DNA of 31,777 bases from assembly GCA_022566355.1 (NCBI GenBank), contig JADFJB010000051.1, positions 1-31,777 of the forward strand, in the 5' to 3' direction. A program made the position numbers and the translations under genes. The stretch comes from a candidate division KSB1 bacterium (GTDB taxonomy: Bacteria > Zhuqueibacterota > JdFR-76 > DREG01). The notes under the pieces were generated by a model, which saw only the letters and a program-made list of their open reading frames with translations, did no database searches and was not told the origin of the DNA. Every line of letters begins with the position of its first letter. The stretch's first letter is position 1. Positions 8,097 through 16,786 of this stretch are shown here, one piece after another.

Positions 8097-8990
8097 TCAA
8101 TAACTAATATATTTATACATTAGTCGTATTAGTTTATAGGCCTCGTTCATATTCTTAGCCGTATAAGTAACCGTAAACCCATTCTCACCTTTTCCCATTC
8201 CCGGAATAGCTTGCAAAATATCTACATGCATTGTTGAGGCCAACTTCATTTTGATTCGCACAGGAGTTCCGATATCATAAGGCCTTGCCTGATCCAGGTT
8301 TCGCAAAGCCTCCTTCGTTGCAAATGTCAGGCGTTTATGTACAACTTTGGGGTGAACCAGTTTTGCCACCTGTGGAGTAATAGCCTCTTTCGTACTCACA
8401 GTATTTGTTCCAAGCAATTGCTTTAATTCCTTGGTTAAATCCAAATCTCCGCAAGCCAAAATCACAGGTACTCCAAGCTCCCCGGCAAATGCAGCATTTA
8501 AGCCGCCCTCCCCTACTTCAATATCATTCAGCCATAGTCCCTTCACCGATCCCGAACCGGTATGGGCCAGGAATCCGTTGGGATCGCCAGCTTTTGAGTG
8601 GTAGCCAATAAATATTACCCCATCAAAACTTTCTTCCAAACCCTGTACCATCCCTAATGGTTTGAGATTCCCCTGGATATATGTGACTCTTTCATCCAAT
8701 TCAGTATGATATAAATTCTGCATATCACCATGGGAATCATTCACAAGAATATCAGCAGGGCCATGCTCAAAAATAGCTTTTACTACAATATTTACTTCGT
8801 CGGTCATTAGCCTGCGCCCAATTGAATAATCCTTGCCATTTCCACGAGTCATCTTTGCGGTTCCTATACCACCAATTCCCTCCATATCTACAGAAATAAA
8901 TATTTTGAGTGGTTTTTCCTGGGCTGACACAATACTGCATAAGAAAGTGAATAAAAGAATAAATGAGGCAGTTGATAATTTCCGAATCAT
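8097..8990 (-). CDS. Exported M55-family D-aminopeptidase (DppA-like)
   Basis: A 297-residue metallopeptidase of family M55. The N-terminal block is KIFISVDMEGIGG (Asp35, Glu37), then NDSHG, FIGYHSKAG and VGEGGLNAAFAGELGVPVIL, the conserved zinc-ligand segments of DppA, which hydrolyses D-amino-acid-containing peptides such as D-Ala-D-Ala. Unlike cytoplasmic Bacillus DppA, it has a Sec signal peptide ending near VSAQ (residue 24), so it probably acts in the periplasm or outside. AGAGAGGA stands just before the ATG. It lies 37 bases downstream of the BNR-propeller gene on the same strand and is probably co-transcribed with it. Its likely role is recovery of D-amino acids from peptidoglycan or peptides. 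Confidence 0.9.
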   Translation of the reverse strand: MIRKLSTASFILLFTFLCSIVSAQEKPLKIFISVDMEGIGGIGTAKMTRGNGKDYSIGRRLMTDEVNIVVKAIFEHGPADILVNDSHGDMQNLYHTELDERVTYIQGNLKPLGMVQGLEESFDGVIFIGYHSKAGDPNGFLAHTGSGSVKGLWLNDIEVGEGGLNAAFAGELGVPVILACGDLDLTKELKQLLGTNTVSTKEAITPQVAKLVHPKVVHKRLTFATKEALRNLDQARPYDIGTPVRIKMKLASTMHVDILQAIPGMGKGENGFTVTYTAKNMNEAYKLIRLMYKYISY

Positions 8991-9027
8991 GATTTCCTCT
9001 CTTTTAATTGCTGATTAAAATATCGCC

Positions 9028-11964
9028 TTAATTACCCATTGGATCGCTTCGTAAGGTAATTTTGCTTGTGTAGATTTTGCCGTTAACTTTCATTTTGACT
9101 AAATAATCCCCTGGATTTGCTTGTTCTCCTCGCAGTCTGCCACGAAAAGTTCTTCGAAACAAACTAATACTTCCAAAAGTTTTTCGTAATTGATCGATCA
9201 GTTGGTTTAGCGCTTCAATACTTTTTGATGATTTTACCATTTTTTGAGCATGTTCTAATACCTGCTTTTGTTTTTTAGTTTTTTGTGGAAATTTAGCAAT
9301 TAGGTCGAGATTCGATTCAAGGTTCTTAATAAATCGATTGATTTGTTCAGGTGTTGGATCGAAGCGGAAATTCCAAAGAACTCTATTTAATCCCGATTCG
9401 CCTGGAACGGAAATGGTTCTTTTCTTGGCGCCTAAAAGATCGGTTATTTCGATAGAGACTTCTTTGGATTTTGATTTGAGATAATAGTTGATCAATCCGC
9501 CGCTAATTAATTTAGCCCTGACTATATTTTCTCTTTTTGGAATGTATGGAGGATTCTCTCCCGCATAAAACATCTGTCCACGAACACCGCCGCGGGAAGC
9601 ATCCTGCCAAATCGTCATAGGTCGGTTGGTAAAAATATGAGCTTCAGAATCCAGGATAGAATTCGTCAATTGCTGCAAGGGAGTAATATCATCGGCAATC
9701 CAAAAACCACGGCCATGAGTCCCTGCGATCAAGTCGCCATCGCGAGGATGAATGACCAGATCGTAAAAAGCGACAGTAGGCATATTATTCATGAATCGCG
9801 TCCAGAATTGACCTCCATTTAAACTCACAAAACAGGCAAATTCAGAACCGGCAAAAAGCAGGTTTCTATTTTTAAGATCCTCCCGAATCACATACATTGA
9901 ATGCCCATCAGGTATATTATTGGTAATTTTATTCCATGTTTTACCAAAATCGTTAGTCTTGTAAATCCATGACGAAAGATCCGCACTTCGATGGCCATCA
10001 AAAGTTACATAACAAATACCTTCATCAAAATGGGAAGCTTCCACACAACTGACCCACATGCCATCGGGAACACCGGGAATATTCTCTCGAATATTTGTCC
10101 AGTTAACTCCGCCATTGCGGGTTATCTGAATATTTCCATCGTCTGTTCCAACCCAAAGGAGAGCTGAATTTAAAGGCGAAACCGAAATACTGGTTATGGC
10201 GCAATGGGTTTCCGCACCAGACATGTCACGGGTTAAACCACCGGAAAGCGCATCTTGTTTAGCCGGATTATTGGTCGACAAATCCGGGCTGGCAATTCGC
10301 CAGTGATAACCACCATCCACTGTTTCAAATAAATAATTACTACCCAAATACAAAGTTTGCGGATTGTGGGGAGACATCACCAGTGGCGCCCGCCAGTTAA
10401 AACGGAATTGCTTTGGTAATCGGTTACCAGGAGCAGAATCTTCTTTAACATAATCGTTATAATTAATAATATTGGAAGGATTTGGGCGACTAAATTCAAC
10501 CTGTCGTGTTTCCGCATTGTATCTTCGAAAGCTGCCGTTTTCAGCCTCGGTGTAGACTTGACGCCAATCGGTTGGATCCACCTGGACAAACATGCCGTCT
10601 CCCCAATGTAATTTCCACCACGAATCATTCAACACTCCACGGACATCTTTGCTGAAGTTAGGACCGCCCCAGGTGCCATTATCCTGGGTTCCTCCATAAA
10701 CAAAATACGGATCTCGCATATCAACGCCGAGTGCGTAAAATTGACCCACCGGAATATGATCGAATAATTGGAATGTTTTACCATGATCATAGGTCAGGGT
10801 TAACCCTTTGTCCTTGGCCAGGTAATATCTATCTTTGTTGGATGGGTCCAGCCACATGCCATGATAATCGAGACCGCCTTCGAATTCGAGACCGCCGGGA
10901 ACAAAAGTTTTGCCGCCATCTTCTGATAACCGGATTGTTGTGGTTAACACATACACTCTTTGATCATCCAATGGATTGATACGAATCTGGCTGTAATAAA
11001 AGGGCCGGTTATTGTAGCGATTCATGTATTGCCAGTTTTGCCCGCCATCCTCGGAGCGGTAAATTCCAGTACCAAGCAGTTTCATATTATAATAATCCGG
11101 ATTGTCTTCCCTAGGCTGAAATCCGTGTTCGATAATTGCCATAAGAATTTTTGGATTCGACTGATAAATGTCAAGCCCAATGCGCCCTGTTTCTCCAGCA
11201 GGTAAGCCGTTAGTTAATTTGGCCCAGGTATCTCCGCCATCTGTTGTTTTGAAAATTCCGCCATTGGGGCCTCCGCTATCAAATCGATTGGGTTTGCGAA
11301 GCCGTTGATAAAATGCAACATACAGAGTATTGGGATTGCCCCGATCTATGACCAGGTCGATTGCACCTGTTTTACCATCATCGGGTAAGCCATTGGTTAA
11401 TTTGTCCCAGCTCTTACCGCCGTTCGTGGTTTTGAACAAACCCCGGTCGCCGATATATCCCCATAAATAGCCAATCGCTGCAACATAAACAATATTTCTA
11501 TGGGTTGGATGAACGACTACCCTGGCGATCTGATAAGTTTTTTTTAGTCCCATATGATGAAAGCTTTTTCCACCATCTGTGGATTTATAAATACCATCCC
11601 CCCAGGCTACACTGTTTCTATTGTTTGCTTCACCCGTTCCCACCCAGATGATGTTCGGATCATTCTGAAAAATGGCAATATCCCCGATCGATGCACTCCC
11701 GTAATCATCAAAAATCGGTTTCCATGTAGTTCCGGCATTGACGGATTTCCACACACCACCCGAGGCAGAAGCAGCCACAACATGGCTAAAATCGTTATCC
11801 AATGCTTCAACATCAACGAACCTTCCCGAAAAATTTCCCGGACCGATGTTACGCCATTTTATTTCTTTTAGGAGATCCCCATTATTTTGAGCAAATAATC
11901 CCTTTAGACAAAACAAAAGAATTAAAATGACGAATAAATTCACTTGTCTCAGTTTGACTATCAT
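9028..11964 (-). CDS. Secreted BNR/sortilin-like beta-propeller protein
   Basis: A 978-residue exported protein when started at the ATG at 11964, which is preceded by AAGAGGA and begins a clear signal peptide (MIVKLRQVNLFVILILLF, cleavage near LFAQ). A longer in-frame start at 12069 would bury the signal behind 35 charged residues and is less likely. The body carries many BNR/Asp-box-like repeats (IYKSTDGGKSF, LFKTTNGGKSW, IFKTTDGGDTW, IYRSEDGGQNW, ITRNGGVNW), giving one or two beta-propellers as in VPS10/sortilin-like proteins and xyloglucanases. The last 250 residues hold a helical segment (about 880-935) and a beta domain ending GDYLVKMKVNGKIYTSKITL. Homologues are often labelled glycosyl hydrolase without proof. 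It sits between peptidase genes, so a role in peptide processing is possible but inferred. Confidence 0.88.
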   Translation of the reverse strand: MIVKLRQVNLFVILILLFCLKGLFAQNNGDLLKEIKWRNIGPGNFSGRFVDVEALDNDFSHVVAASASGGVWKSVNAGTTWKPIFDDYGSASIGDIAIFQNDPNIIWVGTGEANNRNSVAWGDGIYKSTDGGKSFHHMGLKKTYQIARVVVHPTHRNIVYVAAIGYLWGYIGDRGLFKTTNGGKSWDKLTNGLPDDGKTGAIDLVIDRGNPNTLYVAFYQRLRKPNRFDSGGPNGGIFKTTDGGDTWAKLTNGLPAGETGRIGLDIYQSNPKILMAIIEHGFQPREDNPDYYNMKLLGTGIYRSEDGGQNWQYMNRYNNRPFYYSQIRINPLDDQRVYVLTTTIRLSEDGGKTFVPGGLEFEGGLDYHGMWLDPSNKDRYYLAKDKGLTLTYDHGKTFQLFDHIPVGQFYALGVDMRDPYFVYGGTQDNGTWGGPNFSKDVRGVLNDSWWKLHWGDGMFVQVDPTDWRQVYTEAENGSFRRYNAETRQVEFSRPNPSNIINYNDYVKEDSAPGNRLPKQFRFNWRAPLVMSPHNPQTLYLGSNYLFETVDGGYHWRIASPDLSTNNPAKQDALSGGLTRDMSGAETHCAITSISVSPLNSALLWVGTDDGNIQITRNGGVNWTNIRENIPGVPDGMWVSCVEASHFDEGICYVTFDGHRSADLSSWIYKTNDFGKTWNKITNNIPDGHSMYVIREDLKNRNLLFAGSEFACFVSLNGGQFWTRFMNNMPTVAFYDLVIHPRDGDLIAGTHGRGFWIADDITPLQQLTNSILDSEAHIFTNRPMTIWQDASRGGVRGQMFYAGENPPYIPKRENIVRAKLISGGLINYYLKSKSKEVSIEITDLLGAKKRTISVPGESGLNRVLWNFRFDPTPEQINRFIKNLESNLDLIAKFPQKTKKQKQVLEHAQKMVKSSKSIEALNQLIDQLRKTFGSISLFRRTFRGRLRGEQANPGDYLVKMKVNGKIYTSKITLRSDPMGN

Positions 11965-12145
11965 CCTATTCCTCTTATTTGTTTTAAGATTAATTATGTT
12001 ACTCAACTTAGCCCCTTTAAATCTATCTTTTTGTTTACGCGTCCAATCAACTACCGAGTATTGTTTCACAAATACACTTCCGATCTACATTGGAAAGTCA
12101 CTTAACATTCAAATCAGGATAGTCACACTCAACATGAAAGTTGAT

Positions 12146-13075
12146 TTACTCCCAAATCTTCACTTCATAGATATTCTCCGAATCGGCGGCAGCTCGGAAC
12201 ATGCCTACCGAATTATAATCAAACACAATATTGCCAAGATTATCCACGGCAATAATGCCGCCATCATCAGGCTTTAGCGTTTGATGAACCACATTATGCG
12301 CTGCTTGTTCTAAACTCAAGCCTTTGTAAAACATTTGACTATGAATGTCATATGCAACCACATGACGGATAAATTCTTCACCTGTGCCAGTACATGAAAC
12401 TGCACAGGTTTTGTTATTTGCATAATTTCCACAGCCAATTTGGGAGCTGTCACTAAGACGACCATATTTTTTGTTGGTCAATCCTCCTGTAGAGGTTGCA
12501 GCCGCCAGGTTGCCATTTTTATCCAATGCCACAGCGCCAACCGTCCCTTTTTCTTTTGTCTGCGAATCATCATCTACAGAATGATCCAGGCGAATCGAAT
12601 CTCGTTCTTTTGCTTTCGTCCACTGGTCATAACGAAGTTGGGAATAAAAATAATCGTTATCACAAAATTCAACATTCATTTTTTGGGCAAACTGTTCAGC
12701 TCCCAAACCAACCAAAGCCACATGAACAGTCCTTTCCATAACCAAACGAGCAAGTTTGATGGGATTTTTTACTCCTCGAATCCCAGCCACAGCGCCGCAT
12801 GATAGATCGGTACCATTCATAATTGAAGCATCCATCTCATGGTTGCCTTCATGATTGAAGACTGAACCTTTCCCGGCGTTGAATTTCAGATTGTCCTCTA
12901 AAGTTTTAACTGTGGCTTCAACGGCATCCAGGCTGGCGCCGCCTTTCTGTAAAATTACGAGACCCACTTTTAGCGCTTCCTCTAAGCCATCCAAATATTC
13001 CTGCTTAATTTTGTCAGCAAAATTTCTTGGGATAACACCAGCGCCGCCGTGCACAGCGAGAGCAAATTCTTTCAT
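12146..13075 (-). CDS. Isoaspartyl peptidase / L-asparaginase (plant-type Ntn hydrolase)
   Basis: A 309-residue Ntn hydrolase started at the ATG at 13075, where the conserved N-terminus begins (KEFALAVHGGAGVIPR). A longer frame to 13153 adds 26 residues with no family match. The autocleavage and nucleophile Thr is about residue 178 in GTVGAVALDKNGNLAAATST, followed by GGLTNKKYGRLSDSSQIGCG and SCTGTGEEFIRH, all standard for the asparaginase 2 family. The enzyme matures into two subunits and removes beta-aspartyl (isoAsp) residues from dipeptides and hydrolyses asparagine. No signal peptide is evident, so it is probably cytoplasmic. It lies about 180 bases upstream of the BNR gene on the same strand. 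No strong ribosome-binding site was seen. Confidence 0.9.
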   Translation of the reverse strand: MKEFALAVHGGAGVIPRNFADKIKQEYLDGLEEALKVGLVILQKGGASLDAVEATVKTLEDNLKFNAGKGSVFNHEGNHEMDASIMNGTDLSCGAVAGIRGVKNPIKLARLVMERTVHVALVGLGAEQFAQKMNVEFCDNDYFYSQLRYDQWTKAKERDSIRLDHSVDDDSQTKEKGTVGAVALDKNGNLAAATSTGGLTNKKYGRLSDSSQIGCGNYANNKTCAVSCTGTGEEFIRHVVAYDIHSQMFYKGLSLEQAAHNVVHQTLKPDDGGIIAVDNLGNIVFDYNSVGMFRAAADSENIYEVKIWE

Positions 13076-13607
13076 ATTATAATTTGAGATATTATCATAA
13101 AAATAAATATTTAAAAGATACCTTTTGATAAATAATATCCTGGATATAATCAAGTAGTTTCAGAAGGGCATCATCGAAACGACAAATTTCGTTGAGTGTT
13201 TACACAATACAAATTGCTCCTATTACGTCAGCCGATTCACGTTTTTCTTAGACGTTGATCATTAAAGGACATATAGGTTGTAAATCATGATACGTATCTT
13301 TCTTCGATAATTTCCCTCAATAAGGCATCTTCTTTTGATAGGCACTATATTCATTTTCCATTCCACCAGCCTCAAACCTGGGCCACCTAAATACTGCCTA
13401 TAAGCTCTATGGCATTTTTCATTGGGAGTACCATCTTTTGCAAAGTATGACCTTAATAATACGAAATGCGATTTTCCCCCTCGGATTTGTAAGCAATAAG
13501 AGAAAATCTGGAAAAATCCGTGCGTATCCGTTACTAAATTTTTTTCAGCCTCAGATGGGAATGACACGAAAGTACTGCTTTTATTCAGACTCTAATTATT
13601 GGGGGGT
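13076..13607. other. Intergenic stretch with no recognisable gene
   Basis: About 530 bases between the asparaginase start and the DUF3179 gene end. A 101-residue minus-strand frame (13262-13567) exists, but it has no recognisable motif, no good ribosome-binding site and a composition unlike a real protein. The upstream region of the asparaginase gene must lie in the left part, where the sequence is very AT-rich. I saw no strong repeat or hairpin that I could defend. Confidence 0.4.
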
Positions 13608-14345
13608 TTATTTGGAATCGGGATCCATAAACTTAGTATTCGGATGCTCTTGCTTCCACGTGCGCCAGCGAGTTTTAGTCGATTGGAATTCTGCAAGTTT
13701 GCGGTCTGCATATACCCCGCTGATACAGGTTAAACCGTCTTCTCCTGGCATGTGATACCATAAACTTTCGGTTTCATAATCATACAATACAAAAGTGAAG
13801 TCATACGTCCAGCCACTAGCACTTAGTGTAAGGACATTGTTACCACCGTCCGAATTCGATAATTCCCGGCTGTACACGGCAGCCAAATCGACCAGCGGTC
13901 AGTAAGCCACAGCCACGTGCACATCGCCAAATTTCTCATCGGCGACTTCGCTAGAACTCAGCCTTTGAATAGAATAAGCACGAGCATCCTCTTCCAAGCT
14001 GATCCCAAGAACTAGAAAAGTGCTGCCATCATCCGGATAACCAGGTTGACCAGGCCAAATCATTTGAGGGTCAAGAATTGGTGGGATCGCGTTCGGCCCC
14101 AGTCCAAACTGAAATTTGACGGGCTCGAAGCCATATTGACGCACTGCGTGACCTATTTCCCACTTTTTACCGGTTGCATCGACGATAAAGATCTCAGTTG
14201 TATCTGTCTGCACCGGGTCATCTGTGATTACTTCATCTTCCGGATTAGGATTTTGAAGATATTCTACGGTTGTTTCATCTTTACACGCACTCAGAAAGAC
14301 GAGGAGAACAACAACGAAGAAACTGGAAATACTGGAAGACTTCAC
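13608..14345 (-). CDS. DUF3179 lipoprotein with in-frame TGA (possible selenoprotein)
   Basis: A frame of 246 codons that is open except for one TGA at 13899-13901 (codon 149 from the GTG at 14345). Before it: a lipoprotein signal with lipobox LSAC, then LVLGISLEEDARAYSIQRLS and KFGDVHVAVAY. After it: PLVDLAAVYSREL, SGWTYDFTFVLYDYETESLW and RWRTWKQEHPNTKFM. This is the DUF3179 pattern '..G.arAYp...l..hEi.ND..g..pv.vtYCPL......', and the TGA falls precisely on the Cys of YCPL. A hairpin (stem GGCTG/CAGCC, seven-base loop) lies 14 bases after the TGA, at 13868-13884. Either the TGA is read as selenocysteine or this is a fresh nonsense mutation. GGAG precedes the GTG by five bases; a TTG at 14375 is an alternative start. 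Function of the family is unknown. Confidence 0.72.
13868..13884 (-). promoter_or_regulatory. Candidate bacterial SECIS-like hairpin
   Basis: Read on the minus strand, GGCTG, a seven-base loop CCGTGTA, then CAGCC. It begins 14 bases after the in-frame TGA of the DUF3179 gene, so the loop starts about 19 bases after it, within the range usual for bacterial SECIS elements. Weak outer pairs (T.G) can lengthen the stem. The loop does not start with G unless the closing G-C pair is opened, so support is modest. Confidence 0.3.
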
Positions 14346-14489
14346 ACCTGCTCCATAAACATTTATTCTGCACAAGTTATCTATTTTGTAAAATAACAGT
14401 TCAAGAACAAAGTTTATTCCCCTAATCAGAGGCAGGGTTTGTTAATGAATTCATCCCGTGGTTCTATGGGCGGTCCTGTCCTTCTTTAC

Positions 14490-14697
14490 CTCATCTGTGC
14501 AATTGTGATTACGATGATTAAAAGTAAACCCGTATTGGTAAATCTGAATCATTGGAAAACGGGAAGGTTGTACGAACAACACTATCTGCCGCTTCATATC
14601 GGCCGTCCAATAGGGTGAAAATCAGTTCATGCCAGTGATTAAGTTCAGCAGACGGAAAAAAAACGGATATTCTCATAATCACAATTGCACCGATGAG
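14490..14697. repeat. Imperfect 25-bp inverted repeat pair (MITE-like remnant?)
   Basis: The left arm begins CTCATCTGTGCAATTGTG at 14490 and the right arm, reverse-complemented, begins CTCATCGGTGCAATTGTG (14697 downwards). 23 of 25 positions agree by my count. The arms enclose about 158 bases with no gene. Terminal inverted repeats of a small non-autonomous element, or the legs of a long RNA hairpin, would both look like this. No target-site duplication was identified. Confidence 0.45.
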
Positions 14698-14958
14698 ATT
14701 AAGACTGCTGCTGCGAGCAATGCCTATGAGCTGATTATAGTTCTCTATTGTTTTTAATTAATGTGTTTAATTAAAATATAGCTATTGGAGCAGCACCTTC
14801 CTTATTTATTTTTACACAAATTTAACGACATTACTATCACAAATCTATTCATTGAATATTGTAAAGTTGGTTCCTAATAAACACAGGAAATTTATATTTA
14901 AATATCTCTGAAGAAACTATCCCATGAATTTAACATTCCCAAATTCCTTATTTTTTAG

Positions 14959-14988
14959 TTGAATTTCTTTATAAAAAGTGTGTAGATT
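14959..14988 (+). promoter_or_regulatory. Possible promoter of the PTS-metK-ahcY operon
   Basis: TTGAAT (14959-14964) and TAGATT (14983-14988) are separated by 18 bases, about 50 bases before the first gene, in an AT-rich stretch. This is a weak match to a generic housekeeping promoter; FCB bacteria may use a different consensus. Confidence 0.3.
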
Positions 14989-15038
14989 ATGCAACTCATC
15001 TGTAAATTATCTGGTTTTCTGCCTGAGATTGTTTCTAA

Positions 15039-15728
15039 ATGATAAATGAAATCTTGGTGGTGTTTTTTGTTGGCGGAGTTATTGGGCTTGATTCAACAGC
15101 TGCTTGGCAGGTTTTAATATCACATCCAATTATAGCCTGCACACTAATCGGAACAATTTTCGGAGATCCTCAGCTTGGTTTATTTTTTGGAATTATTTTT
15201 GAGTTAATCTGGCTTTACGATGTTCCCACCGGCGGGGCAAAATACCCGGAAGGAAACATCGGCTCATTCGTCGGTCTGATGATTGCTCTTTCAATTAAGA
15301 ATAATTCAAACTTCTCGGAGTCCTGGATTATTCTACTGACATCTGTCTTTGCAATAATCATTGCTTATATTTTTGGCTCTGCCATCGTAAGATTGCGCCA
15401 GTTTAACAAGCGCTTAATTGAAAAGGCTGATCAGTTTGCCGAAACCGGCGATGTTAATGGCGTTGAAAGGATTCATCTGATTGCTTTTGTTTTGGCATAT
15501 TTTCACAGTGCGGTACTTAGTTTAGTATTTTATTTAAGTGGATTATTTATTGTGAATCAACTTTTAATGCAGTTACCGGGTGAAGCCCCGTTGACAAAGC
15601 AACAAATTCAACTGGTCTTCTTAGCAATGGGATCCGTTATCATTTTCCAGTTATTTTTTGAACGAAAGAACATGCGATACCTGGTAATAGCCATTTTTGC
15701 CGGAATTCTCTTAACTATCATATTTTAA
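15039..15728 (+). CDS. PTS mannose/sorbose-family transporter subunit IIC
   Basis: A 229-residue polytopic membrane protein of the mannose-family PTS EIIC type. FVGGVIGLDSTAAWQVLISH and PIIACTLIGTIFGDPQLGLF match the family start ('..Gl...D.....q.mis.Pi..g.l.Gl.lGd...Gl..G...el.wl'), followed by IIFELIWLYDVPTGGAKYPE. IIC forms, with IID, the sugar channel; substrate is phosphorylated by IIB as it passes. It is somewhat shorter than E. coli ManY (about 266). It begins a plus-strand operon in which IID follows directly. No IIA or IIB gene lies upstream in the window, where they would normally be. Confidence 0.85.
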   Translation: MINEILVVFFVGGVIGLDSTAAWQVLISHPIIACTLIGTIFGDPQLGLFFGIIFELIWLYDVPTGGAKYPEGNIGSFVGLMIALSIKNNSNFSESWIILLTSVFAIIIAYIFGSAIVRLRQFNKRLIEKADQFAETGDVNGVERIHLIAFVLAYFHSAVLSLVFYLSGLFIVNQLLMQLPGEAPLTKQQIQLVFLAMGSVIIFQLFFERKNMRYLVIAIFAGILLTIIF

Positions 15729-16478
15729 ATGCGATCACTCAGGAAAATAGATTTAATTAGAATATTGTTTCGAAGTTTTTATATCCAGGCATCCTGGAAT
15801 TATCAAAGGCTTATCGCATTGGGATTTTGCTATTGTTTGATACCATCTATTAAAAAACTATATTCTGATAAAGAAGGTAGAAGCGAATGCTTGAAACGGC
15901 ATTTGCAATTTTTTAATGCACATCCTTATTTTGCCTCTTTTGCATTAGGCGCCGTAGCTCGCCTGGAGGAGAAAAAAATATTTGAAAAATGGGAATCTGA
16001 TAAACCTATCATAGTTTTTAAAGATCGCCTTTGTGGGCCGTTAGGTGCTGTTGGCGATAAATTATTTTGGCAAACGATTAAACCCCTAACTGCTTTACTG
16101 AGCGTGTTTACAAGCTTACTCTTGGGCTTTTTAGGACCTATTGTGCTGTTTGTCTCTTATAATATTCCGCATTTATATATGCGTTATTACGGCATAATTC
16201 GAGGCTACGAAATGGATTTCGATATAGTACGTGAATTATCAAAAAGAAAATATGAAAAACAATACCAAATTTTGCGTTCCATAGGATTTGTACTTCTTGG
16301 ATTGTTCATCGGCTATATTATTGTTTTCACCGGAGAAACATTCGACTGGTCTATGGTCGCTTTTCTATTTTTAGTAGTTTCAATTACATGGTATTTCGTA
16401 AAAGCCAGAAAACCAATTAGTTGGCCTATTTTTTTAAACCTTGCTTTACTAATGGTCTTTAATATCTTTGTACCTTAA
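15729..16478 (+). CDS. PTS mannose/sorbose-family transporter subunit IID
   Basis: A 249-residue protein of the EIID family. FRSFYIQASWNYQRLIALGF matches the start ('..l.r.f..q..wN.er.q..G..y.i.P.l'), and HLQFFNAHPYFASFALGAVA, DRLCGPLGAVGDKLFWQTIK matches the central family blocks. The C-terminus has three or four membrane segments. With IIC it makes the inner-membrane translocator of a mannose-family PTS. Its ATG follows the IIC stop codon with no gap, so the two are translated together. The specific sugar is unknown; a downstream glucose/mannose-phosphate isomerase hints at a hexose. Confidence 0.87.
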   Translation: MRSLRKIDLIRILFRSFYIQASWNYQRLIALGFCYCLIPSIKKLYSDKEGRSECLKRHLQFFNAHPYFASFALGAVARLEEKKIFEKWESDKPIIVFKDRLCGPLGAVGDKLFWQTIKPLTALLSVFTSLLLGFLGPIVLFVSYNIPHLYMRYYGIIRGYEMDFDIVRELSKRKYEKQYQILRSIGFVLLGLFIGYIIVFTGETFDWSMVAFLFLVVSITWYFVKARKPISWPIFLNLALLMVFNIFVP

Positions 16479-16519
16479 TAAGTTAAGAAAAATAATCCAC
16501 CTATCTTTATAGAATCCGG

Positions 16520-16786
16520 ATGATAGAAAAAGAAGTAACAATATCAAATCAATTAGGCTTGCATGCTCGACCAGCCGCTTTACTTGTAAAAACGGTTGCA
16601 AAATTCTCATCTTCATTTACTATGGTGAAAAATGGTGTTGCAATTAATGGGAAAAGCATTATGAGTGTAATGGCGTTGGCTGCCGAACCCGGTTCAACCC
16701 TTGTTTTGCAAATGAATGGACCGGATGAAATAGAAGCAATGGAAAAAGTCGTTGAACTTTTTGAAAATAAATTCGAGGAAGATTGA
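16520..16786 (+). CDS. ptsH: HPr phosphocarrier protein
   Basis: An 88-residue HPr. The active-site His15 is in LGLHARPAALLV, and the regulatory Ser46 is in NGKSIMSVMALAA, both at the classical positions and with the classical neighbours. It takes phosphate from enzyme I on His15 and passes it to a IIA domain. Ser46 is the target of HPr kinase/phosphorylase in many bacteria; no hprK is in the window. The end overlaps the TTG start of the enzyme I gene by four bases (TTGA), so HPr and EI are translationally coupled. Confidence 0.95.
   Translation: MIEKEVTISNQLGLHARPAALLVKTVAKFSSSFTMVKNGVAINGKSIMSVMALAAEPGSTLVLQMNGPDEIEAMEKVVELFENKFEED

Larger units (their letters stand above)
14376..15038. 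other. Non-coding gap with an imperfect inverted repeat
   Basis: About 660 bases between the divergent DUF3179 gene and the PTS operon. No convincing coding frame is present. It holds an imperfect 25-base inverted repeat (14490-14514 and 14673-14697) enclosing about 158 bases with smaller palindromes such as GTTGTACGAACAAC, followed by a very AT-rich stretch that should contain the PTS operon promoter. Confidence 0.5.

Noticed and set aside
11965-12069. Extended N-terminus of the BNR-propeller protein
   Set aside because: The extra 35 residues are charged and precede a proper signal peptide; the internal ATG at 11964 has AAGAGGA upstream.
13262-13567. A 101-residue minus-strand open frame between the asparaginase and DUF3179 genes
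   Set aside because: No recognisable motif, no ribosome-binding site, odd composition. A faint resemblance of 'GGPGLRLVE' to GxxExxY proteins was too weak to use.
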